Shown: positions 27,592 to 37,204 of the stretch, piece after piece
Numbering within the stretch: the first letter of the stretch is position 1
Layout: each line of letters begins with the position of its first letter
Source: Mycolicibacterium thermoresistibile
Lineage (GTDB): Bacteria > Actinomycetota > Actinomycetes > Mycobacteriales > Mycobacteriaceae
Length of the DNA: 64,000 nucleotides
Assembly (NCBI RefSeq): GCF_900187065.1
Contig: NZ_LT906483.1
Span: 1,240,001-1,304,000, forward strand
Direction: 5' to 3'
Made by a program: the position numbers and the translations under genes
Notes under the pieces: generated by a model
What the model saw: only the letters and a program-made list of their open reading frames with translations
Told to the model about the DNA's origin: nothing
Database searches by the model: none

Positions 27592-28116
27592 CCCGACCAG
27601 CTGGGTCAACCCGAAGTCGGCGCCGGCGGGCAGGCCGTCCAACGGCCACCACCGCAGGTCCAGTGACTCGTCGCTGCAGGCGATCTCGGCGGCGGGCGGG
27701 GCGTGCACGACGAACTGCAGATCGAGGTGGCGGGTCGGCACGCCCAGCGAACAGGTGACCGGATGCACGTGCACCGCCGCGAGTTCGTCATCGACGCGCA
27801 GGCCGGTGATACCGGACTCCTCGGCGGCCTCACGCAGCGCCGCCGCCCGGATGTCGGCGTCACCGGGTTCACAGTGGCCGCCGAGTTGCACCCAGCGGCC
27901 GATGCGCGGATGCAGGGTCAGCAACGCCTGGGTGCCGGTGTGGTCGACCACCAGTGCCGAGGCGGTGATGTGGCCGGGCGCGCACTCCCGCCGGCAGCCG
28001 TCCGGGCGGGCGGCCAGGAACGACAGCACCGCGTGCCGCAGACTGTCCTGCGCCGGATCGGGCGCCCGCCACTCGGTCAGCAGCCGCACCGCCGAGGCGT
28101 GCAGCGGATCGCTCAT
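27565..28116 (-). CDS. Nudix hydrolase
   Basis: Encodes 183 residues from ATG 28116. The Nudix box is complete: GGHCEPGDADIRAAALREAA then EESGI, matching GX5EX7REUXEEXGU. The N-terminal region (LLTEWRAPDPAQDSLRHAVL) is a helical extension found in a subgroup of actinobacterial Nudix proteins. Substrate is unknown; being downstream of the F420 genes does not define it. Its ribosome-binding site AAGAGCCGAAGAA lies inside the second copy of a 32-base duplication. Its stop lies within a shared terminator hairpin. Confidence 0.88.
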   Translation of the reverse strand: MSDPLHASAVRLLTEWRAPDPAQDSLRHAVLSFLAARPDGCRRECAPGHITASALVVDHTGTQALLTLHPRIGRWVQLGGHCEPGDADIRAAALREAAEESGITGLRVDDELAAVHVHPVTCSLGVPTRHLDLQFVVHAPPAAEIACSDESLDLRWWPLDGLPAGADFGLTQLVGRFRRVHDR

Positions 28117-28183
28117 CGGGTTCTTCGGCTCTTCGCGCAAGCGCTCATCGGGTTCTTCGGCTCTTCGCGCAAGCGCTCATCGG
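28109..28183. repeat. 32-bp tandem duplication at the fbiB-Nudix junction
   Basis: Bases 28110-28140 recur at 28142-28172, with a third partial copy (GCGCTCATCGG) ending at 28183. Each copy includes an ATGAGCG on the minus strand: one contains the fbiB stop, the last contains the Nudix start codon. Confidence 0.9.
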
Positions 28184-29550
28184 AAAACCAGCAGCCCCTC
28201 GGTCGGCGCCGGGTCGCGCGGGCCGGCCGGTTCGGCGGGATAGCCGATCGCCACCGCACCCAACGGTTCCCAGTCGTCGGGCAGCCCGAGCTCGGTGCGC
28301 ACCACCTCTGGGGCGAAGATGGTCGATCCGACCCAGCAGCTGCCGATTTCGCGAACGGCCAGCGCCACCAACAGGGCCTGCACCGCGGCGCCGCCCGCAA
28401 CGGTGAACATGGTGTGCTCGGCCGCGGCGCGGCGGGCGTCGGGGTAGTGGTGCGCACCGTCGGCGACCAGGAAGGGAACGATGAGTTCTGGTGCGTCGTA
28501 GAGGATTTGACCTCTCCCGACGCGCCGCTCCACGGCCTCGGGTGAGGCGCCGTCACCGGCGAGGTCGGCGCGCCATCGATCCTTCATCCGGTCCAGCAAC
28601 CGGGTGCGGGCGGTCCAATTCTGCAGCCACACGAACCGCACCGGGCGGGTGTGGTGCGGCGCCGGCGCGGTGAGCGCCTCGGCGACCGCGGCCTCGATGA
28701 GGTCCGCGGGCACGGGCTCGGAGTCGAACCGCCGCACCGAACGGCGCAGCAGCTGAGCCTGGCTGCGGCCCAACCGGATGGCCTCCTCGGTGCCTAGCCA
28801 GAACAGATCGTCCTGGCCCGGCCGCACCAGCGTGCGGGCGGTGGACCCATCGTCGCGCAGGGTCAGACCCCGCACGACGGCCACCGGGACGTCGGTCAGC
28901 TTGCCCTTCACCAGGTCTGCGGCGGCGGCGATCTCATCGGCGACCGCCACCTCGGTGACGAACAACTCGTTGCCGTGCCGGTCGTGTGAACCGGCGTAGC
29001 CGTGCAGCACCGTGAGTCCGGCGGCGCCGATCGCGAAGTCGGTCTGCCCGGTGCGCCAGGCCCGCCCCATGGTGTCGGTGATGATCACCCCGACGTCCAC
29101 CCCGAGCCGTTGCCGCAACCCCGCCCGCAGCGCGGCGGCGCTGGCGTCGGGATCGACGGGCAGCAACGCCAACTCGGTGGCCGCCACGTTCGACCCGTCG
29201 ACCCCGGCGGCGGCCTGGACCAGACCCAATGCGTTCTCGGTGATCAGGGTGCGGCCCTTGCGGGCCAGCACCCGCACGGCCTCTTCATCGATGAGCTTGC
29301 GGCGCAATGCGTCCCGCTGCTCCGGATCGGCGGGGGCGGCGATGATGCGGCCCTCGCACTTGGACACCACCTTGCTGGTGACCACGACGACGTCGTTGTC
29401 GCGCAGCCACGGCGCGGCGGCCGCGACCGCGGCGGTCAGATCGTCACCGGGACAAAACTGCGGCAGACCGGTGACCGGGAACAGTTCGATGGCGGCCGCG
29501 GTGCCGTGGTCACCGGAACCCGTTTGCCCCGCGCCGCCGGCGGTGCTCAC
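28177..29550 (-). CDS. fbiB: Coenzyme F420 gamma-glutamyl ligase/dehydro-F420 reductase FbiB
   Basis: Encodes 457 residues from GTG 29550. The N-terminal CofE-like ligase shows [33 protein letters not shown] and [20 protein letters not shown]; the C-terminal half is a nitroreductase-fold FMN domain with [20 protein letters not shown]. In mycobacteria the two halves add glutamates to F420-0 and reduce dehydro-F420-0. Its start overlaps the fbiA stop by 4 bases (GTGA), so the two are coupled. The stop lies in the first copy of the 32-bp duplication. Confidence 0.95.
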   Translation of the reverse strand: MSTAGGAGQTGSGDHGTAAAIELFPVTGLPQFCPGDDLTAAVAAAAPWLRDNDVVVVTSKVVSKCEGRIIAAPADPEQRDALRRKLIDEEAVRVLARKGRTLITENALGLVQAAAGVDGSNVAATELALLPVDPDASAAALRAGLRQRLGVDVGVIITDTMGRAWRTGQTDFAIGAAGLTVLHGYAGSHDRHGNELFVTEVAVADEIAAAADLVKGKLTDVPVAVVRGLTLRDDGSTARTLVRPGQDDLFWLGTEEAIRLGRSQAQLLRRSVRRFDSEPVPADLIEAAVAEALTAPAPHHTRPVRFVWLQNWTARTRLLDRMKDRWRADLAGDGASPEAVERRVGRGQILYDAPELIVPFLVADGAHHYPDARRAAAEHTMFTVAGGAAVQALLVALAVREIGSCWVGSTIFAPEVVRTELGLPDDWEPLGAVAIGYPAEPAGPRDPAPTEGLLVFR

Positions 29551-30569
29551 CGGCGCTCCCCGGCCAGACCGGCCAGTTGCAGGCCGGCGCGCACCATCTC
29601 CGCGGTGGCGGCCGGCTCGGTCATCAGCAGGGGGACGGCGCGGACGTCCACCCCGTCGATGTCGGCGTGGTCGCCTTCGTGGACCAGCCAGCCGTCCAGG
29701 ATCCCGGTGTGCTTGCGGCTGCCGTAGTGCCGGCCGACTCCCTCGGAGGTGGACGGCACGCCGATCACCGACAGGCATTCATCGGCCATGCCGCGCAGCG
29801 GTTTTCCGGCGATGATGGGGGAGTACCCGATCACCGGTGCCGGGGTGGTGCGTAGCGCGCCGCGGATGCCGGGGACGGCCAGGATGGCCCCGATGCTGAC
29901 CACCGGGTTCGACGGCGCGATCAGCACGACGTCGGCCTCGGTGATGGCCTCGACGACTCCGGGGCCCGCCTTGGCCTGTTCGGCGCCCACGAACGCGAAG
30001 CTGTGGGTCGGCACCTTCGCGCGGTGGCGCACCCACCACTCCTGGAAGTGGATGGCGCGCTGCTGCCCGGCGTGTTCGCCCGGGCCCGGGTCGGTGACCA
30101 CCACGTGCGTCTCGACCCGGTCGTCGCTCGCCGGCAGCAACCGCGCCCCCGGCGACCACCGGTGACACAGCGCCTCGGTGACCTGGGAGAGCGGATAGCC
30201 GGCCCGCAGCATCTGGGTCCGCACCAGGTGGGTGGCCAGATCGCGGTCGCCCAGCCCGAACCAGTCCGGCTGCACCCCGTAGGCGGCGAGTTCCTCCTTG
30301 GCGTGCCACGTTTCGTTGCGGTGTCCCCACCCGCGTTCGGGGTCGATTCCGCCGCCCAGGGTGTACATGCAGGTGTCGAGGTCCGGGCAGATCCGCAGCC
30401 CGAACATCCAGGCGTCGTCACCGATGTTGACGACCGCGGTCAGCTCGCCGTCAACCTCGGCGTCACGTGCGCTGAACTGCCCCAGGCCGAGCAGGTGCTG
30501 CACGCCCAGCAGAAAGCGTGCCCCGCCGACCCCGCCGACCAGAACCGTGACCTTCACATCGATCGACAT
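29547..30569 (-). CDS. fbiA: Phosphoenolpyruvyl/phospholactyl transferase FbiA
   Basis: Encodes 340 residues. Begins [18 protein letters not shown], then [36 protein letters not shown] and [20 protein letters not shown], the CofD/FbiA signature. It transfers the phosphoenolpyruvyl moiety from EPPG to Fo in F420 synthesis. The ATG 30569 would add four residues before GTG 30557; neither has a strong ribosome-binding site. First gene of a fbiA-fbiB(-Nudix) transcript, divergent from whiB2. Confidence 0.95.
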   Translation of the reverse strand: MSIDVKVTVLVGGVGGARFLLGVQHLLGLGQFSARDAEVDGELTAVVNIGDDAWMFGLRICPDLDTCMYTLGGGIDPERGWGHRNETWHAKEELAAYGVQPDWFGLGDRDLATHLVRTQMLRAGYPLSQVTEALCHRWSPGARLLPASDDRVETHVVVTDPGPGEHAGQQRAIHFQEWWVRHRAKVPTHSFAFVGAEQAKAGPGVVEAITEADVVLIAPSNPVVSIGAILAVPGIRGALRTTPAPVIGYSPIIAGKPLRGMADECLSVIGVPSTSEGVGRHYGSRKHTGILDGWLVHEGDHADIDGVDVRAVPLLMTEPAATAEMVRAGLQLAGLAGERR

Positions 30570-30702
30570 TAGGCGGTGTCCGCCGACGGGGGTCCGCCGC
30601 GGTCAAGATCGGGCGTCGGCGACTCGGTCACATTTGGACACGCCGAGTGAGTCGACACACCGAAATCGGGTCACGGGATGGTATGAAATCCTGTTCTTCC
30701 GC

Positions 30703-30731
30703 TTGACCGGAGCAGCTAACACGTGTGTAAT
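30703..30731 (+). promoter_or_regulatory. Candidate sigma-A promoter of whiB2
   Basis: TTGACC (30703-30708) and TGTAAT (30726-30731) are separated by 17 bases, close to the TTGACA/TATAAT consensus, about 140 bases upstream of the whiB2 start. An ACACGTGT palindrome (30719-30726) overlaps the spacer. The rest of the ~300-base gap to fbiA holds an ACTCGG/CCGAGT dyad (30622-30648) and no gene. Confidence 0.5.
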
Positions 30732-30873
30732 CACACCAGTGTCATTTCCCGGTTGGTCGATCGCTTCTGGTGTCGCAGACCGAGATTCGATCACTTGTTC
30801 GAATCGAGATGGCCGCACAGCACAATAGTGAGGCTTTGTCCAGGGATCTACGAAACCAGTGAGGAGGCGGAGA

Positions 30874-31275
30874 ATGTCTTATGGGCCAGGGGATTTCGAG
30901 CGCGCTCTTCGGTATGAGAACCGATTGCTCGGCTCCGTAGGCAGTGTGCCGCAGCCCGAAATCGGATCAGATCCGAAGAGGGCGGACACGCGGCCGAAAT
31001 TGACATTGATATCCGATGAAATGGATGTTGCTCCGGCAACCATCGATAAACCCGCCGACGAACAATGGCAGGAACGCGCATTGTGCGCGCAAACCGACCC
31101 CGAGGCGTTCTTTCCGGAAAAGGGCGGCTCGACCCGTGAGGCCAAGCGGATCTGCATGGGCTGCGAGGTCCGCGACGAGTGCCTGGAGTACGCCCTGGCC
31201 CACGACGAACGGTTCGGCATCTGGGGCGGCCTCTCCGAACGGGAGCGTCGCCGCCTCAAGCGCGGAATAATCTAG
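30874..31275 (+). CDS. whiB2: Transcriptional regulator WhiB2 (WhmD)
   Basis: Encodes 133 residues from ATG 30874, with GGAGGCGGAG immediately upstream. The C-terminal Wbl domain has four cysteines (LCAQTDPEAFF, then ICMGCEVRDEC) that hold a 4Fe-4S cluster, the G-I-W-G-G motif in FGIWGGLSERER, and a basic tail (RRRLKRG). The N-terminal 70 residues are variable. In M. smegmatis the orthologue WhmD is needed for septation. It is an autonomous gene with a long leader. Confidence 0.96.
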   Translation: MSYGPGDFERALRYENRLLGSVGSVPQPEIGSDPKRADTRPKLTLISDEMDVAPATIDKPADEQWQERALCAQTDPEAFFPEKGGSTREAKRICMGCEVRDECLEYALAHDERFGIWGGLSERERRRLKRGII

Positions 31276-31287
31276 ACACCGCCACGA

Positions 31288-31752
31288 TCAGTCATCGATC
31301 GTCGGGTCGATGACCGAAGGTTCCACGCCCAAATACGTAGCGACCTGAGCGACCAGAACTTCATGTAGCAACTCGGCGAGCTCCTCGGAATCCTTGGCCC
31401 GCCGTTCAATCGGCCTGCGGAACAGCACAATTCTCGCCCGCGTGGCATTACCGCGAACATCGACCCCGGCCGGTATCAGCCGAGCCAGCGCGACCGGCCC
31501 GTCCGCCACCACCTCCGGTGGCCACTGCACACTGTCGGGATCTCGCGGCGCGATCCGCGGAATCTCATCGACCGCGACGTCCAGCGCCGAGACCCGATCC
31601 TTCCACCGCCGCTCGATCGGCTCGTACGCCTCGAGCACCGCCATGTCGAACCGCTCGGCCCGGCTGCGCCACCCCGGAACGGTGGGCGGCAGCAGCGGGC
31701 CGCGGATCTCGCGCCGGCCACGCCGGCTGCCCGGAAGCCTCGGCAATGCCAT
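31288..31752 (-). CDS. Zincin-like metallopeptidase-family protein (Rv3259-like)
   Basis: Encodes 154 residues from ATG 31752. The body (SRAERFDMAVLEAYEPIERR, VDEIPRIAP, GNATRARIVLFRRPIERRAK) matches the actinobacterial DUF1025-type metallopeptidase family, but the motif that is usually H-E-x-x-H reads LLHEVLVAQVATYL, so the second histidine is missing. As far as I recall, M. tuberculosis Rv3259 has the same substitution, suggesting a conserved non-catalytic role. Convergent with whiB2, 12 bases apart. Function unknown. Confidence 0.8.
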   Translation of the reverse strand: MALPRLPGSRRGRREIRGPLLPPTVPGWRSRAERFDMAVLEAYEPIERRWKDRVSALDVAVDEIPRIAPRDPDSVQWPPEVVADGPVALARLIPAGVDVRGNATRARIVLFRRPIERRAKDSEELAELLHEVLVAQVATYLGVEPSVIDPTIDD

Positions 31753-31854
31753 TGCTCGATCGTATGACCCCATTCGTAACGGTTGGTTATCGGCCGACGG
31801 GCCGCTGCGCGTGTCCGGCACCCCCCGGCGGGGCCGCGCGATAGCCTCAGTCGC

Positions 31855-32271
31855 GTGAATGTTCCCCGTCGCTGCTGCCGGCCCGGGTGTCCACAGTATG
31901 CGGTCGCGACATTGACTTTTGTCTACTCGGACTCGACCGCAGTCGTCGGCCCACTGGCTACTGTCTCGGAACCGCATTCCTGGGATCTGTGCGTTGGCCA
32001 CGCCAGCCGGATCACCGCCCCGCGCGGTTGGGAGTTGGTGCGCCACGCCGGCCCACTGCCCACACATCCGGACGAGGACGACCTCGTCGCCCTCGCCGAC
32101 GCCGTCCGGGAGCGTCCACGGACCGCGCCACCCGCCAATGGCGTGGTTGCCGGTTTCAGCGACCCGGCTCCCGACCAGCCGGGTGGCGCGGTCATCGCAC
32201 CACCCCGCCGGCCGGAGTCGGGTGGACGCCGCCGCGGCCACCTCCGAGTCCTGCCCGACCCGACCGACTAG
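31855..32271 (+). CDS. DUF3499 family protein
   Basis: Encodes 138 residues from GTG 31855. The N-terminal part has RRCCRPGCPQYAVATLTFVY and later WDLCVGHASRITAPRGWELV, a cysteine/histidine pattern suggesting a small metal-binding fold; the C-terminus is low complexity and proline/arginine rich. This is the conserved actinobacterial DUF3499 family located before phosphomannomutase (Rv3258c in M. tuberculosis as I recall). Function unknown. The start is fixed by homology to the CCRPGC region; no good ribosome-binding site is seen. Confidence 0.8.
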   Translation: MNVPRRCCRPGCPQYAVATLTFVYSDSTAVVGPLATVSEPHSWDLCVGHASRITAPRGWELVRHAGPLPTHPDEDDLVALADAVRERPRTAPPANGVVAGFSDPAPDQPGGAVIAPPRRPESGGRRRGHLRVLPDPTD

Positions 32272-32355
32272 CCGGAAGTAGATGCGGTAGCCGCCAGAAC
32301 GGTCACAGATTGGCAGTAGGCTGGCGCCAAACGGTCCCCGTTCTCGAGGAGTCGA

Positions 32356-33762
32356 ATGTCCTGGCCAGCCGAGGCTGTTCACCGCGTCATCAAGGCCTAT
32401 GACGTGCGCGGCTTGGTCGGTGAGGAGATCACCGAGGAGTTCGTCGCCGACGTGGGGGCGGCGTTCGCCCGGTTGATGCGCAGTGAGCTCGCCGAGACCG
32501 CGACCACCGGGCCGACCGTGGTGATCGGCCACGACATGCGGGCCAGTTCGCCCGGACTGGCGGCGGCCTTCGCCGACGGCGTGACCAAACAGGGCGTCGA
32601 CGTGGTCCGGATCGGGCTGGCGTCCACCGATCAGCTGTACTTCGCCTCTGGTCTGCTGGACTGTCCCGGGGCGATGTTCACCGCGAGCCACAATCCGGCC
32701 GCCTACAACGGGATCAAGTTGTGCCGGGCCGGTGCGAAACCGGTGGGCAGGGACACCGGGCTGACCCAGATCAGCGACATGGTGATCGCCGGCGTGCCCG
32801 AACACGACGGCGCGGCCGGCGCGGTCCGCGATCAGGATGTGCTCGCCGACTACGGCGACTTCCTGCGTTCGCTCGTCGACCTCACCGAACTGCGCCCGTT
32901 GCGGGTCGCGGTGGACGCCGGCAACGGGATGGCCGGCCACACCACCCCGGCGGTGCTCGGCGAGGTGCCGGCGATCACCCTGCTGCCGCTGTACTTCGAA
33001 CTGGACGGCACCTTCCCCAACCACGAGGCCAACCCGCTGGATCCGGCGAATCTGGTGGACCTGCAACGGCACGTGGTCGCGACCGGGGCCGACATCGGAC
33101 TGGCGTTCGACGGTGACGCGGACCGGTGCTTCGTCGTCGACGAGAAGGGCGGGCTGGTGTCACCGTCGGCGGTGACGGCGCTGGTCGCCGTCCGGGAGTT
33201 GAACCGCGAGATCGGCGCGACGATCATCCACAACCTGATCACCTCCCGTGCGGTGCCCGAACTGATCACCGAACGTGGTGGGACGCCGGTGCGCTCCCGG
33301 GTCGGGCACTCCTACATCAAGGCGCTGATGGCCGAGACCGGCGCCATCTTCGGCGGCGAACACTCCGCGCACTACTACTTCCGCGACTTCTGGGGTGCTG
33401 ACTCCGGAATGCTGGCCGCGCTGCACGTGCTGGCCGCGCTGGGCGAGCAGGACCGCCCGCTGTCCGAGGTGATGGCCGACTACCAGCGGTACGAGGCCTC
33501 CGGGGAGATCAACTTCACGGTCGGCGACGCCGCCGCATGTGTCGAGCAGGTGCTCAAGGCGTTCGGCTCGGAGATCCAGTCCATCGATCACCTCGACGGT
33601 GTGACGGTGGACCTGGGCGGCGGCCGCTGGTTCAACCTGCGCTCGTCGAACACCGAGCCACTGCTGCGGCTCAACGTCGAGGCCCGCACCACCGAGGAGG
33701 TCGACGCGATCGTCGAGCGGGTGGCCGCCCGGATCACCGCGACGGGATCGGGTGCGTCGTGA
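32356..33762 (+). CDS. pmmA: Phosphomannomutase/phosphoglucomutase
   Basis: Encodes 468 residues from ATG 32356, preceded by GAGGAG. Alpha-D-phosphohexomutase motifs in order: KAYDVRGLVGEEI, the phosphoserine loop MFTASHNPAAYNGIK, the metal loop FDGDADRCFVVDEKGG, sugar-binding GGEHSAHYYFRD and phosphate-binding RSSNTEPLLRLNVEA. It interconverts mannose-6-P and mannose-1-P, feeding the GDP-mannose enzyme encoded in this window. First gene of a run with tobH and manA, the stop overlapping tobH by 4 bases. Confidence 0.94.
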   Translation: MSWPAEAVHRVIKAYDVRGLVGEEITEEFVADVGAAFARLMRSELAETATTGPTVVIGHDMRASSPGLAAAFADGVTKQGVDVVRIGLASTDQLYFASGLLDCPGAMFTASHNPAAYNGIKLCRAGAKPVGRDTGLTQISDMVIAGVPEHDGAAGAVRDQDVLADYGDFLRSLVDLTELRPLRVAVDAGNGMAGHTTPAVLGEVPAITLLPLYFELDGTFPNHEANPLDPANLVDLQRHVVATGADIGLAFDGDADRCFVVDEKGGLVSPSAVTALVAVRELNREIGATIIHNLITSRAVPELITERGGTPVRSRVGHSYIKALMAETGAIFGGEHSAHYYFRDFWGADSGMLAALHVLAALGEQDRPLSEVMADYQRYEASGEINFTVGDAAACVEQVLKAFGSEIQSIDHLDGVTVDLGGGRWFNLRSSNTEPLLRLNVEARTTEEVDAIVERVAARITATGSGAS

Positions 33763-34865
33763 ACGCGACCCACGCCCCCGTGGACCTCGACGACCCCGAC
33801 GGACTGCAGGCGGCCGACCGTAACGGGCTGCTGTGGTCCGCGGCGATGGCCGGCGCGCAGGTCCGTTCCACCGCGGCCGCGCTGGATGAAGGCGTGCTCG
33901 ACCCGCTGCGGTCCGACGAACGTCCCCGCACGGTCATCTGGGTCGCCGGCCGCGGTGCGGCCGAGTCCGCCGGCTCCATGCTCGCCGCCGCGATGGCGAG
34001 TTCGGCGGCCGCGCCGATGGTGGTCCTGCCGGAGGCCCCGCCCTGGCTCGGCGCCCTGGATGTGGTCGTGGTGGCCGGCGACGATCCGGGCGACCCGGCG
34101 CTGGTCTCGGCGGCCGCGACCAGTGTGCGCCGGGGTTGCCGGCTGGCGGTCGTGGCGCCGTACGAGGGTCCGCTGCGTGACGCCGCCGCCGGCCGTTCGG
34201 TCGTGCTCGCACCGCGCGTGCAGGTTCCCGACGACTTCGCGCTGTGCCGGTACCTGGCTGCCGGGCTGGCGATCATGGACTGCGTCGACCCGCGGATGCG
34301 CACCGATCTGTCCGCGCTGGCCGACGACCTCGACGCGGAGGCGCTGCGGAACAGCGTCGGGCGGGAATCGTTCGTCAACCCCGCCAAGACGTTGGCCGAC
34401 CGGATGCTGGGGCGTGCCGTGGTGCTGGCCGGCGACAACGCCGCCACTCTGGCGTTGGCCCGGCACGGCGCCGCGATCATGTTGCGGGTGGCCCACCAGC
34501 CGGTGGCCGCCACCTGTCTGGCCGATGTGCTCGTCGCCCTGCACGGCGGGCTCGGCGTGTCCTCCGGTGCGCGGTCGCAGTCGTCGATCTTCCACGACGA
34601 ACAGATCGACGGCCCGCTGCCGCCACGTGTCCGCTCGTTCGTGCTGACCACCGGCGCGGACCGCCCGGTGGTCGCCGCGCGGGTCGGCGGATTCGACGAC
34701 GTCGACATCATCGACGCTGAAGATGTCCCCGACGCGGTCGCCGCCGCCGACGAGGTGCCCGCCGGCGCGCCGACGCCCAGCGCCGGACGGTTGGAGCAGC
34801 AATTGGCAAGACTGGCCGTGCGATTGGAGATGACGGCCGTGTACCTGCGACTGGTTCGAGGTTGA
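33759..34865 (+). CDS. TobH-like SIS-domain protein
   Basis: Encodes 368 residues from GTG 33759, overlapping the mutase stop (GTGA). Segments TVIWVAGRGAAESAGSMLAA, LDVVVVAGDDPGDPALV and RRGCRLAVVAPYEGPLRDAA look like the sugar-isomerase (SIS) fold without a clear catalytic set; the C-terminal half contains RMLGRAVVLAGDNAATLALA. This is the Rv3256c/TobH family, always beside manA in mycobacteria as I recall. It may be a phosphomannose-isomerase-related or regulatory protein. Function unproven. Confidence 0.8.
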   Translation: MNATHAPVDLDDPDGLQAADRNGLLWSAAMAGAQVRSTAAALDEGVLDPLRSDERPRTVIWVAGRGAAESAGSMLAAAMASSAAAPMVVLPEAPPWLGALDVVVVAGDDPGDPALVSAAATSVRRGCRLAVVAPYEGPLRDAAAGRSVVLAPRVQVPDDFALCRYLAAGLAIMDCVDPRMRTDLSALADDLDAEALRNSVGRESFVNPAKTLADRMLGRAVVLAGDNAATLALARHGAAIMLRVAHQPVAATCLADVLVALHGGLGVSSGARSQSSIFHDEQIDGPLPPRVRSFVLTTGADRPVVAARVGGFDDVDIIDAEDVPDAVAAADEVPAGAPTPSAGRLEQQLARLAVRLEMTAVYLRLVRG

Positions 34866-34870
34866 AATAA

Positions 34871-36097
34871 GTGCACCTGCTACGCGGAGCGGTGCGGACC
34901 TATGCCTGGGGTTCGCGAACCGCGATTGCCGATTTCACCGGGCGGCCGAGCCCCACGATGCATCCGGAGGCGGAGTTGTGGTTCGGCGCCCATCCCGCGG
35001 ATCCGGCCTACCTGCAGACCGACGACGGTGAGCAGTCCCTGCTCGACGCGCTCGCCGCGGACCCGGAGGGGCAGCTGGGCCCGGTCGCTCGCGGCCGGTT
35101 CGGTGACAGCGTCCCGTTCCTGGTCAAGGTGCTGGCCGCGGACGAACCGCTGAGCCTGCAGGCCCACCCGAGCGCCGAGCAGGCCGCGGAGGGCTACGCC
35201 CGCGAAGACCAACTCGGCATCCCGGTGTCCGCGCCGATGCGCAACTACCGCGACCGCAACCACAAGGCCGAACTGCTCGTCGCGCTCGGGCCGTTCGAGG
35301 CGCTGGCCGGTTTCCGTCCGGTCGCCGAGACCGTCGAACTGCTGCAGGCGCTGTCGGTGCCCGAACTGCAGACGGCGATCAACCTGCTGGACGGCCAGCC
35401 GGACGCCGACGGGCTGCGCACGGTGTTCACCACCTGGATCACCGCACCGCAACCGGATCTCGACGCTCTGGTCCCCGCGGTGCTGGAGGGCGCGGTCAGG
35501 TATGTCCAGTCCGGGCACACCCGGTTCGTCGCCGAGGCCAAGACGGTGCTGGAGCTGGGGGAGCGCTATCCGGGGGATGCCGGGGTGCTCGCCTCACTGC
35601 TGCTCAACCGGATCAGCCTCAAGGCGGGCGAGGGCATCTATCTGCCGGCCGGGAACCTGCACGCGTATCTGCACGGGATCGGCGTCGAGGTGATGGCGAA
35701 CTCCGACAACGTGCTGCGGGGCGGTTTGACGCCCAAGCACGTCGACGTCCCCGAGCTGCTCCGGGTGCTCGACTTCACCCCGACGGCGGCCGCCGATCTG
35801 CATCCGGCCGTCACCCGAAACGACAGCGAACTGGTGTACCACACCCCGGCGCCGGAGTTCGCGGTGTCGGTGGTGACCGTCGACGGGGATCAGCTGGGCC
35901 ACGAGATCGACGCGCCCAGCCGGCATGACGGACCGCAGATCCTGTTGTGCACCGAAGGCGCGACGATCGTGCGGGCCAAGACCAACTCGGTCACCCTGGA
36001 GCGTGGCGCGGCGGCCTGGGTGTCGGCCGATGACGGCCCGATCCGGTTGGAGGCCCACAAGCCGACGAAACTGTTCCGGGTGACGGTCGGGATCTAA
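34871..36097 (+). CDS. manA: Mannose-6-phosphate isomerase, class I
   Basis: Encodes 408 residues from GTG 34871. Type I PMI motifs: VRTYAWGSRTAIADF, EAELWFGAHP, PFLVKVLAADEPLSLQAHPS with the zinc-binding Q-x-H, NHKAELLVALGPFEALAGFR, and YLPAGNLHAYLHGIGVEVMA with ANSDNVLRGGLTPKHVD. It interconverts fructose-6-P and mannose-6-P, the entry to GDP-mannose. Third gene of the mannose run, 5 bases after tobH; its end overlaps the convergent DUF808 gene by 4 bases. Confidence 0.95.
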   Translation: MHLLRGAVRTYAWGSRTAIADFTGRPSPTMHPEAELWFGAHPADPAYLQTDDGEQSLLDALAADPEGQLGPVARGRFGDSVPFLVKVLAADEPLSLQAHPSAEQAAEGYAREDQLGIPVSAPMRNYRDRNHKAELLVALGPFEALAGFRPVAETVELLQALSVPELQTAINLLDGQPDADGLRTVFTTWITAPQPDLDALVPAVLEGAVRYVQSGHTRFVAEAKTVLELGERYPGDAGVLASLLLNRISLKAGEGIYLPAGNLHAYLHGIGVEVMANSDNVLRGGLTPKHVDVPELLRVLDFTPTAAADLHPAVTRNDSELVYHTPAPEFAVSVVTVDGDQLGHEIDAPSRHDGPQILLCTEGATIVRAKTNSVTLERGAAAWVSADDGPIRLEAHKPTKLFRVTVGI

Positions 36098-37065
36098 CCG
36101 CCGGTCTCGGGGCCGCGGCGCCGGTTGAGCCCCGGCAGGCGCCTGATTCCGGCCTGTGCGAGCGCGACGGCGGTGCCGACCGTCAACCCGATCACCGCCG
36201 ACGCCAACGTGTTCACCAGCCATGCCAGTGGTCCGCCGAACGCCCCGGTGGCGGCGCGCACCGACTCCTCGGCGGAGTGGATGAGCCCGTAGGGCCAGTG
36301 CCAGCCGAGGGTGTCGGTGCCGAGCAGCAGGATGTGACCGCCCACCCACAACATGGCGATGGTGCCGATCACCGACAGCGCGGCCAGCACCTTCGGCATC
36401 GCGGTCACCAGGCTCCGGCCCAGCCGCCGGGTGGCCTGGGTGGCCCGTTGGGCCAGTCGCAGCCCGATGTCGTCCATCTTCACGATGAGCGCCACCACGC
36501 CGTACACCGCGGCCGTGATGACCAGCGCCACCACCACCAGGATGATCAGTCGCGGCAGGAACGGCTGGTGCGCCACCTCATTGAGCGCGATCACCATGAT
36601 CTCGGCCGACAGGATGAAGTCGGTGCGGATCGCTCCGGACGCCATCTGATTCTCCGCGTCCGGGCCGACCAGGCTGCTCGGCACCGCGGGATGGTGGTGA
36701 CCATCGCCCGGTCCGATGCGCGCCCACACCTTCTCGGCGCCCTCGAAGCACAGGTAGGTGGCGCCCAGCATCAACAGCGGGGTGAGCAGCCAGGGCAGGA
36801 ACTGACTGAGCAGCAGCGCCGCCGGCAGGATGAACAGCAGTTTGTTGCGCACCGAGCCGATGGCGATGCGTTTGATGATCGGCAGCTCGCGCTCGGCGGC
36901 GATGCCGTGCACATACTGGGGCGTCACCGCGGTGTCGTCGATGACGACCCCGGCTGCCTTGGCCGTCGCCCGGCCCGCGGCGGCGCTGATGTCGTCGACC
37001 GACGCCGCCGCCATCCGGGCGAGGGCCGCGACATCGTCGAGCAGCCCGAACAGTCCCGCGCTCAT
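36094..37065 (-). CDS. DUF808 family inner membrane protein
   Basis: Encodes 323 residues from ATG 37065. The N-terminus SAGLFGLLDDVAALARMAAA and GVVIDDTAVTPQYVHGI, ELPIIKRIAIGSVRNKLLFI are diagnostic of DUF808 (YedI-like). About five to six transmembrane helices can be seen, including LIILVVVALVITAAVYGVVA and VLAALSVIGTIAMLWVGGHI. A G-x-T/H-H-H-P stretch (GDGHHHP) lies in a loop. Function unknown. Convergent with manA and divergent from the permease gene. Confidence 0.88.
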   Translation of the reverse strand: MSAGLFGLLDDVAALARMAAASVDDISAAAGRATAKAAGVVIDDTAVTPQYVHGIAAERELPIIKRIAIGSVRNKLLFILPAALLLSQFLPWLLTPLLMLGATYLCFEGAEKVWARIGPGDGHHHPAVPSSLVGPDAENQMASGAIRTDFILSAEIMVIALNEVAHQPFLPRLIILVVVALVITAAVYGVVALIVKMDDIGLRLAQRATQATRRLGRSLVTAMPKVLAALSVIGTIAMLWVGGHILLLGTDTLGWHWPYGLIHSAEESVRAATGAFGGPLAWLVNTLASAVIGLTVGTAVALAQAGIRRLPGLNRRRGPETGG

Positions 37066-37204
37066 CGCGTGCCGTCCATGGCATCGGAGGTTACCCGCGA
37101 CGCCGCCGAACCGCGCATCACCTCGAGACGACGGGGCCGTCGCGCCACACTGGTGCTGAACACACTGGGTACATTCCCCTGAGCGGACCGGATTGAGGGG
37201 TGGT

